Of a DNA stretch of 29,051 bases, positions 10,482 to 20,765 are shown one piece after another. This DNA is from Thermomucor indicae-seudaticae. Its lineage: Eukaryota > Mucoromycota > Mucoromycetes > Mucorales > Lichtheimiaceae. Positions within the stretch are counted from its first letter, which is position 1. Every line of letters starts with the position of its first letter. The position numbers were made by a program, and so were the translations under genes. The stretch lies in contig JSYX01000450.1 of the NCBI GenBank assembly GCA_000787465.1, positions 1-29,051 on the forward strand, given 5' to 3'. The notes beneath the pieces were generated by a model that worked only from the letters and a program-made list of their open reading frames with translations, made no database searches and was not told the origin of the DNA.

Positions 10482-10904
10482 TGAAGGTACCAATAGAAAA
10501 AAGAAAAGAAAACTTTGGGCTCCAACCATCAGCTAGTACAAATGAGGTCGTATTGTGCCACGAACCATGCCCCAGTCAAGGCCAGCTGCTGGCATATATC
10601 CGCGCACCCTTTGCCCAAGTTCTATGTATGCAATAGATACATACAAAAAGTGTTTAGCAGTGAGATTACCCTTGTAAACACCACAGCAAGTTCTAGATTT
10701 TTCTATTCGCCGTCAAATGGATATTGCTAAAAACTATCTTCATTTTAAGTCTCAGTGAAAATTCATCAATTGGATACACCTAAAGCGACGCAAGCAAGGC
10801 AATGGTGTGCGAAGCGAAAAATGGTCGATCTTTAATGATCCATAACAAAATCAAGGGGATTTACAGAGAAGCGAATTTAAAGTTATCCGGGAACTCGGAT
10901 GACT
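10482..10904. other. Intergenic region, no gene recognised
   Basis: Gap between the start of the MARVEL-like gene and the stop of the small CxxC gene, both on the minus strand. Moderately AT-rich, with no open frame showing family features. It presumably holds the MARVEL-like promoter and the 3' end of the small gene. Confidence 0.4.
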
Positions 10905-11078
10905 TTAGTTCTTGCACTTGCAGATTTGATCTTCAGTGAGACCGGCGAGAGCTTGTTGGATGTGTTGGCCGCAACCTGGAAGCCGAGTGAGCGCAATCCA
11001 TCAAGAGCTCTAATATGTCTCTTATTTACCCTTCCAGGTGTATTTGCCGCAGTCTGAGCAGGTAACACGCATGCACAT
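10905..11078 (-). CDS. 39-aa CxxC...CGxH...CxC microprotein
   Basis: Two exons (11030-11078, 10905-10975) split by a 54-nt GTAAAT-CAG intron make a 39-residue protein beginning MCMRVTCSDCGKYTW, then KGCGQHIQQALAGLTEDQICKCKN. It has a CxxC pair (C7, C10), an internal CGxH (C19, H22) and a CxC pair near the end (C36, C38). This arrangement, C-x2-C..TW.GCG.H....L.G....Q.C.C, recurs in very small proteins of fungi and bacteria and looks like a metal-binding site; function is unknown to me. The frame is open only after splicing and the start could also be the second Met (11072). Divergent from the GH16 gene, 288 bp apart. Confidence 0.75.
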
Positions 11079-11366
11079 TTTGGTATGATGGGGACGGAGG
11101 ATAAAGTAATGCGACAACACGGAACAAGTTCGATGGGTTTTATATGAAACAGCGGAGATTGAGGTGATTACGAGTGCTGACGCGGCCAAAGATTTTCCGG
11201 TTCGTCAGATTACGTAGTCGGGGGGGCTGTTGTTGTTGCGTTTGGGGGTGGAAGGTGCGATTCAGAAAAAACAAGCGAGGCGATTATTTGCAAAGACAAT
11301 AAAAGCATTGAAACGGAAGGGTTTGCTTGTCTTTTTTTTTTCTTTGTGAAACAAACCATTGAAGGC

Positions 11367-12480
11367 ATGATAATGATGCTAGCTTACGTTTTATCGTCCA
11401 TGTTGCTTGTGCAACGATTCGTTGCCAGTCAACAACAGCAGCCCGTGGTGTGCGATTGCGGTTTTCAAGACGAACACGGCCGGATTTGGACCAATATCTG
11501 GTACGCAGATTACCATCGGTATCCAGCGAACCTCCACCAAGACACGAACTATGTGGTCATGAACTACACCGTCAATGCAAAATACAAGGACACTTTGGAT
11601 CGCGTGTTTGATCCCGACAACGTGCAGTGGAGCGAGGACGGCGTCGAGCTCTTGGTCCGCAAGGCGACGAACGGACAGAATTACACGTCGGCGTCTTTTG
11701 GAACAAAGAGACAGGATTTACTGTACGGAACGTTCCGGGCCAACCTTCAGACAACCCGAGTTCCGGGCACGGTGGCGGCCTTTTATTTCTACCGTAACAA
11801 TACCTGCGAGATCGACATGGAATCACTCAGCAGAATCCAAGAGCCATGGCAGACTTATTTTTCTGTTCAACCTCAAATCTATAATCCAGACGGTTCCGCA
11901 TCCACATTGACCAATGATAAGCATGAATTGCCTTTTGATCCAACCTCGGTACGTCATCATCTCTAGAAAGAAGAGCTTCCGCAATAACCTTTTTCTCTCT
12001 CTCTCCATTTGAAAGGGCTACCATGAATACCGGTTCGACTGGCTGCCTACAGAGATTGTGTATTACTTGGATGGTCAAGAGGCGCACGTTTTCAATATCA
12101 GCGTGCCTAACGCACCAGGTCGTCTCATGCTGAACCACTGGACAGACGGCAACCCAAAGTTTAGCGGCCTGCCATCGTCCGATGCGGACGCTCGGCTCAA
12201 GGTCGCTAACCTCACTGTCTTTTTCAACACGTCTGAACCGCAACAACCACCTCTTGCGTGTATGCAATCGCAAGAACCTTGCAAAGTCTCTGGTAAGTAA
12301 AAAGAATAACGGGTGATTTCCAGGTCTAATGACCCAGTGTTAGATATCATGACAAGAAAGTTGGTACCGGGTTCATCAGCCGCCCAGAACGCTTCACAGC
12401 AATTCGCTTCCAACAGGCATTTGTCGCTATGGCTGTGTATCCTGTGGTTGGTCCTCTGGTCATCAGCATCATCATCATGA
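11367..12480 (+). CDS. GPI-anchored GH16-like glucanase/transglycosylase
   Basis: Three exons (11367-11948, 12016-12292, 12344-12480) give 331 aa. The N terminus (MIMMLAYVLSSMLLVQRFVAS) is a signal peptide; an in-frame GTG 7 codons upstream is less likely as start. The body is a concanavalin-A-like GH16 fold with catalytic signature CEIDMES (E148, D150, E152 as nucleophile, helper Asp and acid/base), followed by YHEYRFDWLPTEIVYYLDG and LMLNHWTDGNPKFSG, both typical of the family. There are about seven N-glycosylation sequons. The last 20 residues are hydrophobic after a Ser/Ala/Asn-rich linker, as in a GPI-anchor signal. Expected to cleave or remodel beta-glucan or chitin-glucan links in the cell wall. 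Confidence 0.85.
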
Positions 12481-12794
12481 ACCAAAATTTCCCGGTTTGA
12501 TTTAATTTCCCTAATGGAACAAACTTTTCCCCGCATCCTGTCTTTCTTTACTTTGTACATTTGCATTTTGTAATTATGTCGTACCTTTTAATCTTTATAT
12601 ATACACATACGTAAATAATAGTAGCATGTCCGTGGATCCAGTGGCAAAAATCATGAACCGATCAAGTGTTCAATTCGAGTGATCGTTCGAAAGCAGAGAT
12701 CCTACCGTCGTTACACTGAAAAAGGTGATCTTGTTCCCCGCGTTTGTCCGGACCTTGTTCTTTTCTTTGAGTCTCACCTTTCTCATGAACAACC
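12481..12794. other. Intergenic region with TATA-like motif
   Basis: 314 bp between the GH16 stop and the MFS start codon, both on the plus strand. A TTTATATATA stretch at about 12594-12603 could belong to the promoter of the MFS gene or to the 3' end of the GH16 transcript. Nothing coding is seen. Confidence 0.4.
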
Positions 12795-14596
12795 ATGACG
12801 GCTGAAAACAGCTCTAGTCGACGGCAAAAGCGCTGGCTGGCCTATCTGGTCGGTGATATCTATGCGCAGGACGATCCTACCCAACTGCCCATGCGACACA
12901 AACAAGCCATTATTGTGATCGTAGCTCTGAGCGGGATCAGCGGGCCTTTGGCAAGCATGATTTACATGCCTGGTCTTTTGAGCGTTGCTCGCGATATGCA
13001 TACAGTCAGTATGGCGGCTGTGAATGCGACTGTGTCTGCCTATGTTGTCTTTATGGGTGTTGCGGTATGTGGGAAGACATGAACAATCGAGGGGACTGTT
13101 GTGCCTTAATCGTCATGAATATAGCCACTTGTGTGGGCTACATTGAGCGATTACTATGGCCGGAAACGCATGTATCTCTTGAGCATTGTGATCAGTATCG
13201 TGGCATCCGTTCTGTGTGCGATATCGAGCCATGTGGGGATGCTGATCGTTTTTCGTGCTGTGCAAGCCGCGGGCACTTGTGCGAGCCAGACGCTGGGAGC
13301 CGGCGTGATTGCTGATACGATCCCGATCGAACAGCGAGGCCGAGCTTATGGATACTTTTATATTGGCCCTCTGATTGGTCCGGTCCTGGGTAAGCTTAAT
13401 AAGTAACGAGACGAAGGGGGGCAGTGACTGACTGATGGTTGGAAAAAAACAAACAGGCCCTACCATTGGAGGTAAAGAAGCAAGGACTCTTTTTCTCTCT
13501 CTCTGAGATGCTTAAGAATGAATCAGGATTTCTATGTCAATATCTTGGATGGCAATCGACATTTTATTTCTCGGCCATTCTAGGCGGCGTATTGCTACTA
13601 CTCGTGGCATTCTTATTACCCGAAACACTGCGCAGAGAACCAGCAGCGAGGGAGGAGAATGGACTGGCGAGTGCGTTCAAGGCGTTTGGACCCATGCTGG
13701 GCATGTTTAGAGACCCGACCGTGCTTGTCATTACGCTGTATAGCACCGTCATCTTTGCCTGTCTTTATTTCCTGGCAAGTTCTGGCAAAAAAAGAGGGGG
13801 GAGAAAACGTGTTTGTTTGCTAAGTAATTGGAGTAGAATCCAACGATTACAGATACTTTTCAGACGCTCTACCAGTATAATGAATGGCAGGTTGGGTTAT
13901 GCTATCTGGTGTTTGGCGCAGGCTTGCTCGTCGGATCGATCCTGGCAGGCCAAAATGCAGACTTTGTGCTCCGCCGGTTACGGCAGAAATCAATCCCCGA
14001 GATGCGACTAAGAGCAGCAATTCCCTCGTTTTTCCTGATACCAGCCGGATACTTGATCTATGCCTGGACCACGCAATATAAAGTGGGCGTCTATGCACCC
14101 CTCATTGGCTTGTTTGTCTGTAAGTTCATTCCACTTTTGCTTCTTTTCCCAGTCTGAGATGGCTTATCTATTTATGTACATAGACGCTCTGGGTCAAATG
14201 TCTGCTTTCACACCGTCGTCGGTATATCTCGTTGATTCACAACCAGGTATCTATAGTAGTATATTACAAGTAAGAAGAAAAAGTAGGGGAAAGGAAAATT
14301 ATTAAAGTGGGATGATAGGTCGATCGGCAAGTGCAGTCGGTATCAACAACTGTTTCCGATCCATCGTGGCGGCGATCACGGCGATCTTTTCTTCGTCAGC
14401 TCTTCATGCATTGGGCCCCGGCATCTTATTTAGCATATTGGCAGGCATCAATGTTTTGAACGCTATTCCACTTATTCTCTGCATGCGGTACGGTCAATAC
14501 TGGCGCACAATGCAAGGGGAAAAGCCCTCTTGTTCCATTGAACAAGACAAAGAAGCCGAGTTGGCACGCACAGGATCAAGACACAGCACAATTTAA
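12795..14596 (+). CDS. MFS transporter, DHA1-type
   Basis: Seven exons (12795-13064, 13125-13389, 13457-13471, 13527-13774, 13864-14119, 14184-14246, 14319-14596) give 464 aa, a normal 12-TM size. It is a proton-coupled major facilitator of the fungal drug/polyamine (DHA1) group, probably in the plasma membrane. Evidence: ASMIYMPGLLSVARDM in TM1-2, the loop motif WATLSDYYGRKR, FRAVQAAGTCASQTLGAG, motif C around GYFYIGPLIGPVLGPTIGG, FLLPETLRR, and NEWQVGLCYLVFGAGLLVGS in TM7-8. Exon 3 is only 15 nt. Intron 4 is ambiguous: CTG|GCAAGT with TTCAG|ACG (GC-AG) gives FLTLYQYNEW, while GCAA|GTTCTG with TACAG|AT gives FLANTFQTLYQYNEW; both keep the frame. The GC donor is the better consensus. Ras1 starts 96 bp after the stop. 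Confidence 0.88.
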
Positions 14597-14692
14597 GACT
14601 CAGAACCAAACATTTCGCAACTTTGAGCGCATTTTTCTCTTTCCCTGCACAGGGCCTTTCTCTTTTTTCTTTAACCCCATCTCAACTTCATC

Positions 14693-15495
14693 ATGTCGAA
14701 AGCTTCATCATTTGTTCGTGAATATAAATTGGTGATGGTGGGCGGAGGCGGTATGTCCCACCTTACTTGTTCGTTGCTCTCTTGTGCATTGTGATATTCA
14801 TCCCGCCTTCCTTTTTTTTCGCTTAGGTGTGGGTAAATCCGCACTGACGATTCAGTTTATCCAGTCGCACTTTGTGGATGAATATGACCCGACTATCGAA
14901 GGTAATAAAGAGAGAGTAACGATTCGATAGAGCGGTTCCTGAATGTTTGTGTTAGATTCATATCGCAAGCAGTGTGTGATTGACAATGAAACCGCCTTGT
15001 TGGATGTCCTCGACACGGCAGGCCAAGAAGAATACAGGTAAAAAGAAAGCAAAGTGCGGGAATCATATTGAGGGAAATTGAACGAATTTTAAAAGTGCTA
15101 TGCGCGAGCAATACATGCGTAACGGAGAGGGCTTCTTGCTAGTGTATTCGATCACGTCTCGCATGTCGTTTGAAGAAATCTCCACATTCTATCAGCAGAT
15201 CTGTCGTGTCAAGGATCGAGACTATTTCCCAATGGTTTTGGTGGGAAACAAGTGTGATTTGGAGGCAGATCGACAAGTATCGAGCCAGGAAGGACGCGAT
15301 CTGGCGAAGCAGTTTGGATGTCAGTTCTTGGAAACCTCGGCAAAACAGCGCATAAACGTCGACGACGCGTTTTATCAGGTGGTCAGAGATATCCGTCGAT
15401 ACAACAAGGAACAAGATACTAGAGGCGGACATGATCAGTTTGGAATGCAAGACGCACCCGATGTCGCGTCTGACAAGTGCTGTGTTCTCATGTAA
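14693..15495 (+). CDS. RAS1: Ras GTPase (Ras1)
   Basis: Four exons (14693-14750, 14827-14901, 14956-15037, 15096-15495) give 204 aa. Canonical Ras: [17 protein letters not shown] (P-loop with wild-type glycines), effector [20 protein letters not shown] (Gln61 equivalent kept), [13 protein letters not shown], and the CAAX end CVLM preceded by a second cysteine, which predicts farnesylation plus palmitoylation at the plasma membrane. In Mucorales, Ras controls germination, hyphal growth and dimorphism through cAMP and MAP-kinase routes (family knowledge). The start codon follows CATC directly after a pyrimidine-rich leader (14650-14680). It is convergent with the Rap1-like gene. Confidence 0.96.
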
Positions 15496-15911
15496 GATAC
15501 ATCCTCCTTGCTTTCCTCCTTGATCCCCTCCCTTTTACTACTACTGCCACCCAGTACACTCTGTGTACAAGCTCGAGGTCTTTTTTTATTGGTTACATGT
15601 TCCCATCCTTACTATCTCTCTCTTTCTTTTGTCGCTCTCTCGCTTTCTATAATTCGTCTTGTCTGCCACACGCCGTCTCTTTCTTCTTTTTAATCTCTGT
15701 AGATGTACAGTTCCCATGGATAATGTTTATTTTTTGATATACGGACAAGTTATAGATTCGTGTTACTTGGCAGCGCGGACTTGTGTCTTTTTCTGTGTCA
15801 CTCCATCTTGCGATAAAGATATATAAGTATATGTATTATAAAAGGTATAAAGAATAAGTGGATTCAGTGTGTATACGTGGAGGGGGGGGTAATTGGGGTA
15901 GGGAATACGCC
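15496..15911. other. 3' intergenic region between convergent Ras1 and Rap1-like genes
   Basis: 416 bp holding the 3' regions of two convergent GTPase genes. The Ras1 side is T/C-rich; the middle (15815-15860) is AT-rich with TATAA repeats of the kind used for fungal 3'-end formation, and a run of nine G lies near 15881-15889. No coding. Confidence 0.45.
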
Positions 15912-16595
15912 TTAAAGCACGAGACATTTCAACTTCTTCTTTTGTTTCTCTCGACCAGGCATGAGCTTGTTGATCTGCCTGACAACGTCATAAAAGACTT
16001 CATCGACGTTAATTTTGTATCGTGCCGAAGTTTCATAAAAGGGTTTTCCGCCCCACTGCTCCGACAGCATCATGCCCTGCTCCCTTGAAACCATGCGTTC
16101 GTCCTCGAGATCGCACTTGTTGCCGACGAGTACCATGGGGACCTATGATATTGCACAAGGTTAATGTCATCCTGTGCGTTTGTATATATGAATGGAATTA
16201 CATTTTCTGAATCCTTGACTCGAATTATCTGTTCCCGGAGTTCGTGCAAGTCATTGAGGGTGACCATACTCGTAATGGAAAACACAAGGAGGAATCCCTG
16301 ACCGTTCTTCATGTACAAGTCGCGCATCGCAGTAAACTGCTCCGTGCCTGCTGTATCCAGAATCTCGAGCATACATTGCTGTCCATCCACTTCCACTTGT
16401 TTTCGATACGAATCTTCAATCGTGGGATCGTATTTCTCGACAAAGATGGACTGAACAAACTGGACCGTCTTTTTTTTATAATGTTCAGCATCAACCCATT
16501 CATACAATCGCAGTTTCCACTCCATTGTTACTTCTTACCAGTGCTGATTTCCCAACACCACCGGATCCAAGGACAACGAGCTTGTATTCTCTCAT
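15912..16595 (-). CDS. RSR1: Rap1/Rsr1 (Bud1)-type Ras-family GTPase
   Basis: Three exons (16539-16595, 16202-16468, 15912-16142) give 184 aa, exactly the usual Rap1 size. Features: [23 protein letters not shown], effector [36 protein letters not shown] (Thr at the Ras Gln61 position, diagnostic of Rap rather than Ras), [27 protein letters not shown], and CAAX CLVL, predicting geranylgeranylation. Splicing is phase 0 at both introns. Rap1/Rsr1 marks polarity sites in fungi, recruiting Cdc42 regulators for bud or hyphal tip placement. It lies 416 bp from Ras1, stops facing, so a joint transcript is not possible. Confidence 0.96.
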
Positions 16596-16698
16596 TAAAA
16601 AAAATAAATATATGAAGAAGGGGAAGGGTAAAAAAAGAAAAAAAGAAAGGGGCCACGAGCAAAAAATTTCTTTCAGCGCGCTTTCCTTTATTCAACGA

Positions 16699-18108
16699 TT
16701 AGCAAGAGTAGCACCAATACTTTGTCATGGGAGAAGTAGGGATTTCATCCTGCAAGAGGAGTTTGTTTGAGTAACAGAAGCGAGGATCGACCGGGTCGCG
16801 GCTGTAATATGACCTTCGGCCGTGATGCACCAGACGCCAGTCTTGTGGGTATCGAGTCGGGTAATAAAGACCGGCATTGTTGACTTCAATGACAGACAAT
16901 TCCTTGCTGGGCAATGACGAAAGCAGCTTGGCCAAGTTTTGGAAATGGTAAGAGATGGATGTCCGAGTGAGACAGAGGTAGAGGAGGTTCGGCCAGCGTT
17001 TCAGCAGCGGGATCAGTTGGTCGACGGTGATGAGAGGGTTGCAGCTGATGGACAGATAGCGGAGCGAAGTGGTCGGTACGAGTTCCAGGACGCGGTGGTC
17101 CAGCTGCGCATGCCCGCCCAGGTTGAGGACGCGCAGATGACGCGGCAGACTGGAGACGATCCGGACCAGACACGCGTGGCAGAAATTGGTGCCTGCCATG
17201 CCGTTCAGGTCCATGTTCAGGTTGAGTTCCTGGAGCCGATGGCAGCGGGTGACAAAGTCGACAAAGCGCGAGCAGCAGGATAAGCCGTGGCAGCCTTGCA
17301 GGTTGAGATGGGTCAGGAGATCGGGATTAATGTAATCAAAGAGCTTGTTGGATATTTTGGTATGAGCAAGGTCGATGCGGGTAACAGACGTGAGGCGTTG
17401 GAAGAAGGGGATGAAGAATGCGGATTCAGTGAGTGCCATGCACATGTGGAATGAAATGCGGCTCAGCCGGGGTGGCATGATGATCGTTTCTGGGAGCTGT
17501 GAAGGCACCGTCGCGGCCGCAGTTCGAGAAGCGTGCCATAACAAGACGTCCAACGGTTCCTTTGTGGGCGGTGGTGGTGGTGGTGGCTTTTCAGTCGTTG
17601 AAACAACCGTTGTGTCTGCTTTTTGATTGAAGACGTTGGCCATGGCGTCGGTAAATTTGCGGTCGCAGAACCCGCTAAAGTCCAGGACTTGTAACCTTAG
17701 GTGACCGGTAAACATGGCCCGGACGACCACCGGTGCGACAAAGGCTTGCATCATTTCTTCGCCCACCATGAGTTCAGTCAAGTGCACGCAATGGATGAGG
17801 AGCTTCGCGAGTACGTTAGGATCCAGGATCGCCTTGGCTTTGGCTTCTGTCCATCCTGAACCACGAACAGTGTAGCTTGACAAGTCTAGCCTTCGCACAT
17901 GCGCCAGATAGCCAAGAGAGCGGAACCGCTCCAGGTGACCCATAAAGGAGGCGTATTGTCGAGGCCCACGGATGGCCACGGTTCGGTACAGAACACGCGT
18001 GGCTGCAGCATGGCAAGTCTTGTTCACGCACGATAAACGGGCAATATCTCCAGTTGATCCACAGTGTTCCGCAATAAGTTCTACAAGTTCGAGAGATAAA
18101 TGACGCAT
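16699..18108 (-). CDS. F-box/LRR-like protein
   Basis: A single exon of 469 codons. The frame is open upstream to 18234, but the first ATG is at 18108. The N terminus (LSLELVELIAEHC...DIARLSCVNKTCHAAATRVLY) fits an F-box: leucine/proline-type helix, then a VNK.CH.AA..VLY helix that would bind Skp1. Leucine-rich repeats follow, e.g. LTRIDLAHTKISNKLF-type and LTHLNLQGCHGLS, LQELNLNMDLNG, LRVLNLGGHAQLD and LRYLSISCNPLIT at about residues 250-390. A polyproline run of seven interrupts about residue 183-190. The C-terminal YYPTRYPQDWRLVHHGRRSYYSRD segment is not recognised. Expected role: substrate receptor for an SCF ubiquitin ligase; the target is unknown. Confidence 0.75.
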   Translation of the reverse strand: MRHLSLELVELIAEHCGSTGDIARLSCVNKTCHAAATRVLYRTVAIRGPRQYASFMGHLERFRSLGYLAHVRRLDLSSYTVRGSGWTEAKAKAILDPNVLAKLLIHCVHLTELMVGEEMMQAFVAPVVVRAMFTGHLRLQVLDFSGFCDRKFTDAMANVFNQKADTTVVSTTEKPPPPPPPTKEPLDVLLWHASRTAAATVPSQLPETIIMPPRLSRISFHMCMALTESAFFIPFFQRLTSVTRIDLAHTKISNKLFDYINPDLLTHLNLQGCHGLSCCSRFVDFVTRCHRLQELNLNMDLNGMAGTNFCHACLVRIVSSLPRHLRVLNLGGHAQLDHRVLELVPTTSLRYLSISCNPLITVDQLIPLLKRWPNLLYLCLTRTSISYHFQNLAKLLSSLPSKELSVIEVNNAGLYYPTRYPQDWRLVHHGRRSYYSRDPVDPRFCYSNKLLLQDEIPTSPMTKYWCYSC

Positions 18109-19894
18109 AGGAAGAGAGATAATACAAGATGAAGAAGAAAATAAAGAAGAATGTGCATGTCTTCCAGAAAATATAAGGAACTTTTTTCTTTCGCAACAAC
18201 TACACAACTCAGATGGACGCCCCCTCCCCAGCACAAGGTGTCTTTAAAAGGTAAGGTGGCTTTTATTCTTCCCACGATAACGAGATCAAACGATTGGTAC
18301 AGATTCTCTAACAGAATCAATCGGCGATCTGATTGGTTCTTTAGATCAAGCCATCGGAAAAGAATCATCCGTGAATGTTCTGACGGAATGGGGAAACCCC
18401 AGCGGATGACTGGCGTACGGAAGCCGCATGATTGGGTTTGTTTTTGTTCCATTCTTTTCCTGTGGCAAACACAAAACTTGGTTCCTGAAACATAACGTAA
18501 AAACAAGCCGGATCATGTTGTCTTTACCTGCAAGGCACTCATCAGGGTTGGGAAAAGGTCAGGGGGTTTCCGCGGGAGGCCTTCTTTCCACGGGAAAGAC
18601 AGTTGCGCACTGTTTGAAAGTATCGTTATTCTATATCATTCTCAGGCGCTGACCCTGGTTCTTTCCGCGGACTTTTATATCATAACGATCTGAACACAGT
18701 GCTGCCCTCTGGATTGTAATGGTCTGTTAAAACCTCCTGCTATGGATGATCGAAGCGAAGAATTCAGAACTTGCTTAACTTTATTTAGAAGCGCCAACGT
18801 GCGAAACGATATCGCTAAACAGGTTGATTTGTAAGACCGGGGACAAGGTCTCCGTCCATTTCATTCGTCGTACTCAATTGGCAGTTACCTGATTATTTCC
18901 GTTATCTGATAATTTTGAGTGCATTAAACAATCAAAGGCGCGCAAGCCCCCCAAACGCATTCTTTCAGTCACAGCTGTATCTTTCATGGTCATTGCTTTA
19001 GTTTTGGACCCCATTGCTTTCAAATATTAAACCTGCCTCTTGTCAATGTCGAATAGTGTGCACATTACTGCCAGGTCCCGCTGGTGACTTTTGCAGCTTC
19101 TATAACGATCTGAGGTTCTGTCATATTCTAGGATCTCTCTTAGCGAGCTTCAATGAGCTGATCCTTCGTGTGCTATAACCCCCCCCCCCCGAAACGTTTA
19201 TGGGTCATCAGAAAATTTTAGCTCATTCCTGGTCATTAAGCTCGCGTTCGATGCGCACGGGCCAAGTATCCCATATATCCCGAGTGGCGCGACCTTGGCG
19301 AAGTTTACCGGACATATTGCATCTTCATCTTCCTTCTGTGTGTGCACACTGTCTTATGAGGACCACAAACATCGCTCCGAATACTGCCTTGGTCGTTTGC
19401 CTTCAGTATCACACTGCCTCTTCCCATGTCGTCCCCATTGCTAAACTTAGTGCCTTCCTTGGTGCATTCAACCATAAGTAAAGTGCATGCACTCTCAGTC
19501 GACTGCAACTATCCTTGCTTGTCAACCTGCAAAGGTCGACCCATGGCTTCTTTTGTAAATTTGCCATGAAAAAGTCGTCATGCTCGTTTCTTTGATAATG
19601 AGATATCACAATGAAAAGCCGATCTAACAGGGCAATGAGAATGAACGTCCCATTTGTCCCGCAGTGCAATTTGTGAGAGTGACGCGGGAGGACACTTCCC
19701 ATAAGATTTCTATCGCAGATGCCCCCGCAAGGCCACCAAAGAAACATAATTCATAGCAATAAATGCAACCCATAGTTTCGTCGTGGACCACATACGCACT
19801 GATTGGTTGACAAACTTGCCAGTATATTGACTTTCATATAGCTTCGGGATGGATCCAAAAAGCAACTTTTAAAAGTCCGGCGGATCTGACGGAA
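18109..19894. other. Long intergenic stretch, largely empty
   Basis: About 1.8 kb without a convincing intact gene. Near its left end is the small broken ORF listed at 18213. At 18566-18675 there are GC-rich motifs TTCCGCGG and CTTTCCACGGGAAAG (a perfect odd-centre palindrome) near a TATATCATAA stretch, which look regulatory. A run of 12 C lies at 19179-19190. A plus-strand open stretch at about 19636-19749 (NENERPICPAVQFV..) follows a CTAACAG acceptor-like site but cannot be linked to any exon. Confidence 0.45.
18213..18456 (+). pseudogene. Possible broken CsbD-like small gene
   Basis: ATG at 18213 opens MDAPSPAQGVFK followed by AAAAG|GTAAGG, a good donor. After a TTGGTACAG acceptor near 18303 comes SLTESIGDLIGSLDQAIGKESS and VNVLTEWGNPSG, then TGA; one frame over, DDWRTEAA continues to another stop at 18454-18456. 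The ESIGDLIGSLDQAIGKE helix pattern resembles CsbD-like small stress proteins of fungi. Donor and acceptor phases disagree by one base and the WGNPSG/DDWRTEAA junction is off by one as well, so two single-base lesions would be needed. Its ATG is 104 bp from that of the LRR gene on the other strand. Weak call; could be chance. Confidence 0.25.
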
Positions 19895-20424
19895 TTACTG
19901 TTCCGAACACGGATCATGATCATTCGATTCATGCGTCTGCAGATGGTCTTGCTGAAAAAATGGAACTAAAGGATAAATAGGATAGCGCGGCTTGTCTCTG
20001 TAGATGTCAGGCGTAAAGGTACGGCAAGACAACTGGTCTTTTCGTAATTTTACTGCATTAATGATCTTTTTTCTTTTCTTTCAGCTCACACTTTTGCAAA
20101 GACTTACCTACCATGCTCGGTATTTGTTTTAAATAAGGGCAACTGGCTTGTTTCAAAAGATCTATATATACATGTAAAGCGGGAAGGATTATTCCCAAAT
20201 TCTTGGGTCATGTCCGAGGGAAGAAAGCAAAAACCTTTGGTGGAGCGCTTACGACGCGGATGACGACGGACACAATCGATCTTGTTGGTCGCGCAAAAGC
20301 CACATGGACTTGCACCATCGCATTTGGTTTTGCGTTTGCGACATGTCTCACAAGCGGATCCTGAACTCAGTCGACGCGATCCGGTGGTGCTGCTGGATTG
20401 ATCCAAGTGTTGTGAAGAGTTCAT
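19895..20424 (-). CDS. Short Zn2Cys6 zinc-cluster protein
   Basis: Two exons (20108-20424, 19895-19997) with a 110-nt intron (AG|GTAAGT to CTACAG|A) give 139 aa. Residues about 25-51 form a complete binuclear zinc cluster: CETCRKRKTKC, then CGFC and a last Cys in NKIDC, with spacing C-x2-C-x6-C-x5-C-x2-C-x6-C. A basic linker RRHPRRKRSTKG follows, which would contact the DNA backbone. Such proteins are fungal DNA-binding transcription factors, normally 500-900 aa with a middle homology region. This one ends after DHLQTHESNDHDPCSEQ, with no activation or ligand domain. It could be a natural short form or competitor, or I may be missing further exons. No clear coiled coil for dimerisation is visible. 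Confidence 0.7.
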
Positions 20425-20765
20425 GGCCCTTCAAAGCGGGTTGGAACGGAAACAGGAAAGAAAAGAGAAAGGATCTGGAGTTCCCAATTCTATCTTTTTG
20501 ACAGGATGCCATGTGGATCTGCAGGACCGAAAACTGGGGATCAACAAAAAAGGGGGCTCTGTGTGGATCAGACGGCGCGCCAAGCTTTCATTGATCCAGT
20601 TTAATTTAGACTAGACATACGCATTTGTTTCTATGTCACCAACTCCTTTTTTTAATAACAAAGTACGTAATACGGGCATAGATGCAATGTATATGTAAGG
20701 GACAAGAACAGAAAAAGAAGATGCTTTGAGAGAAAGAAAGAGACAGCCCCCCTTAGGGTAACTTT
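20425..20765. other. Intergenic region, no gene recognised
   Basis: 341 bp between the Zn2Cys6 start codon and the stop of the seven-TM gene, both on the minus strand. It probably contains the promoter of the former and the 3' end of the latter. No coding or repeat seen. Confidence 0.4.

Noticed and set aside
4580..18108. Trafficking genes (YIPF, Rab, Got1) and GTPases as a functional cluster
   Set aside because: Both strands, separate promoters and unrelated genes between them; no sign of co-regulation in sequence.
19409..19747. Minus-strand open stretch of 112 codons as further exons of the Zn2Cys6 gene
   Set aside because: The Zn2Cys6 model already closes with a clean intron and stop at 19895, and this stretch has no fungal transcription-factor features.
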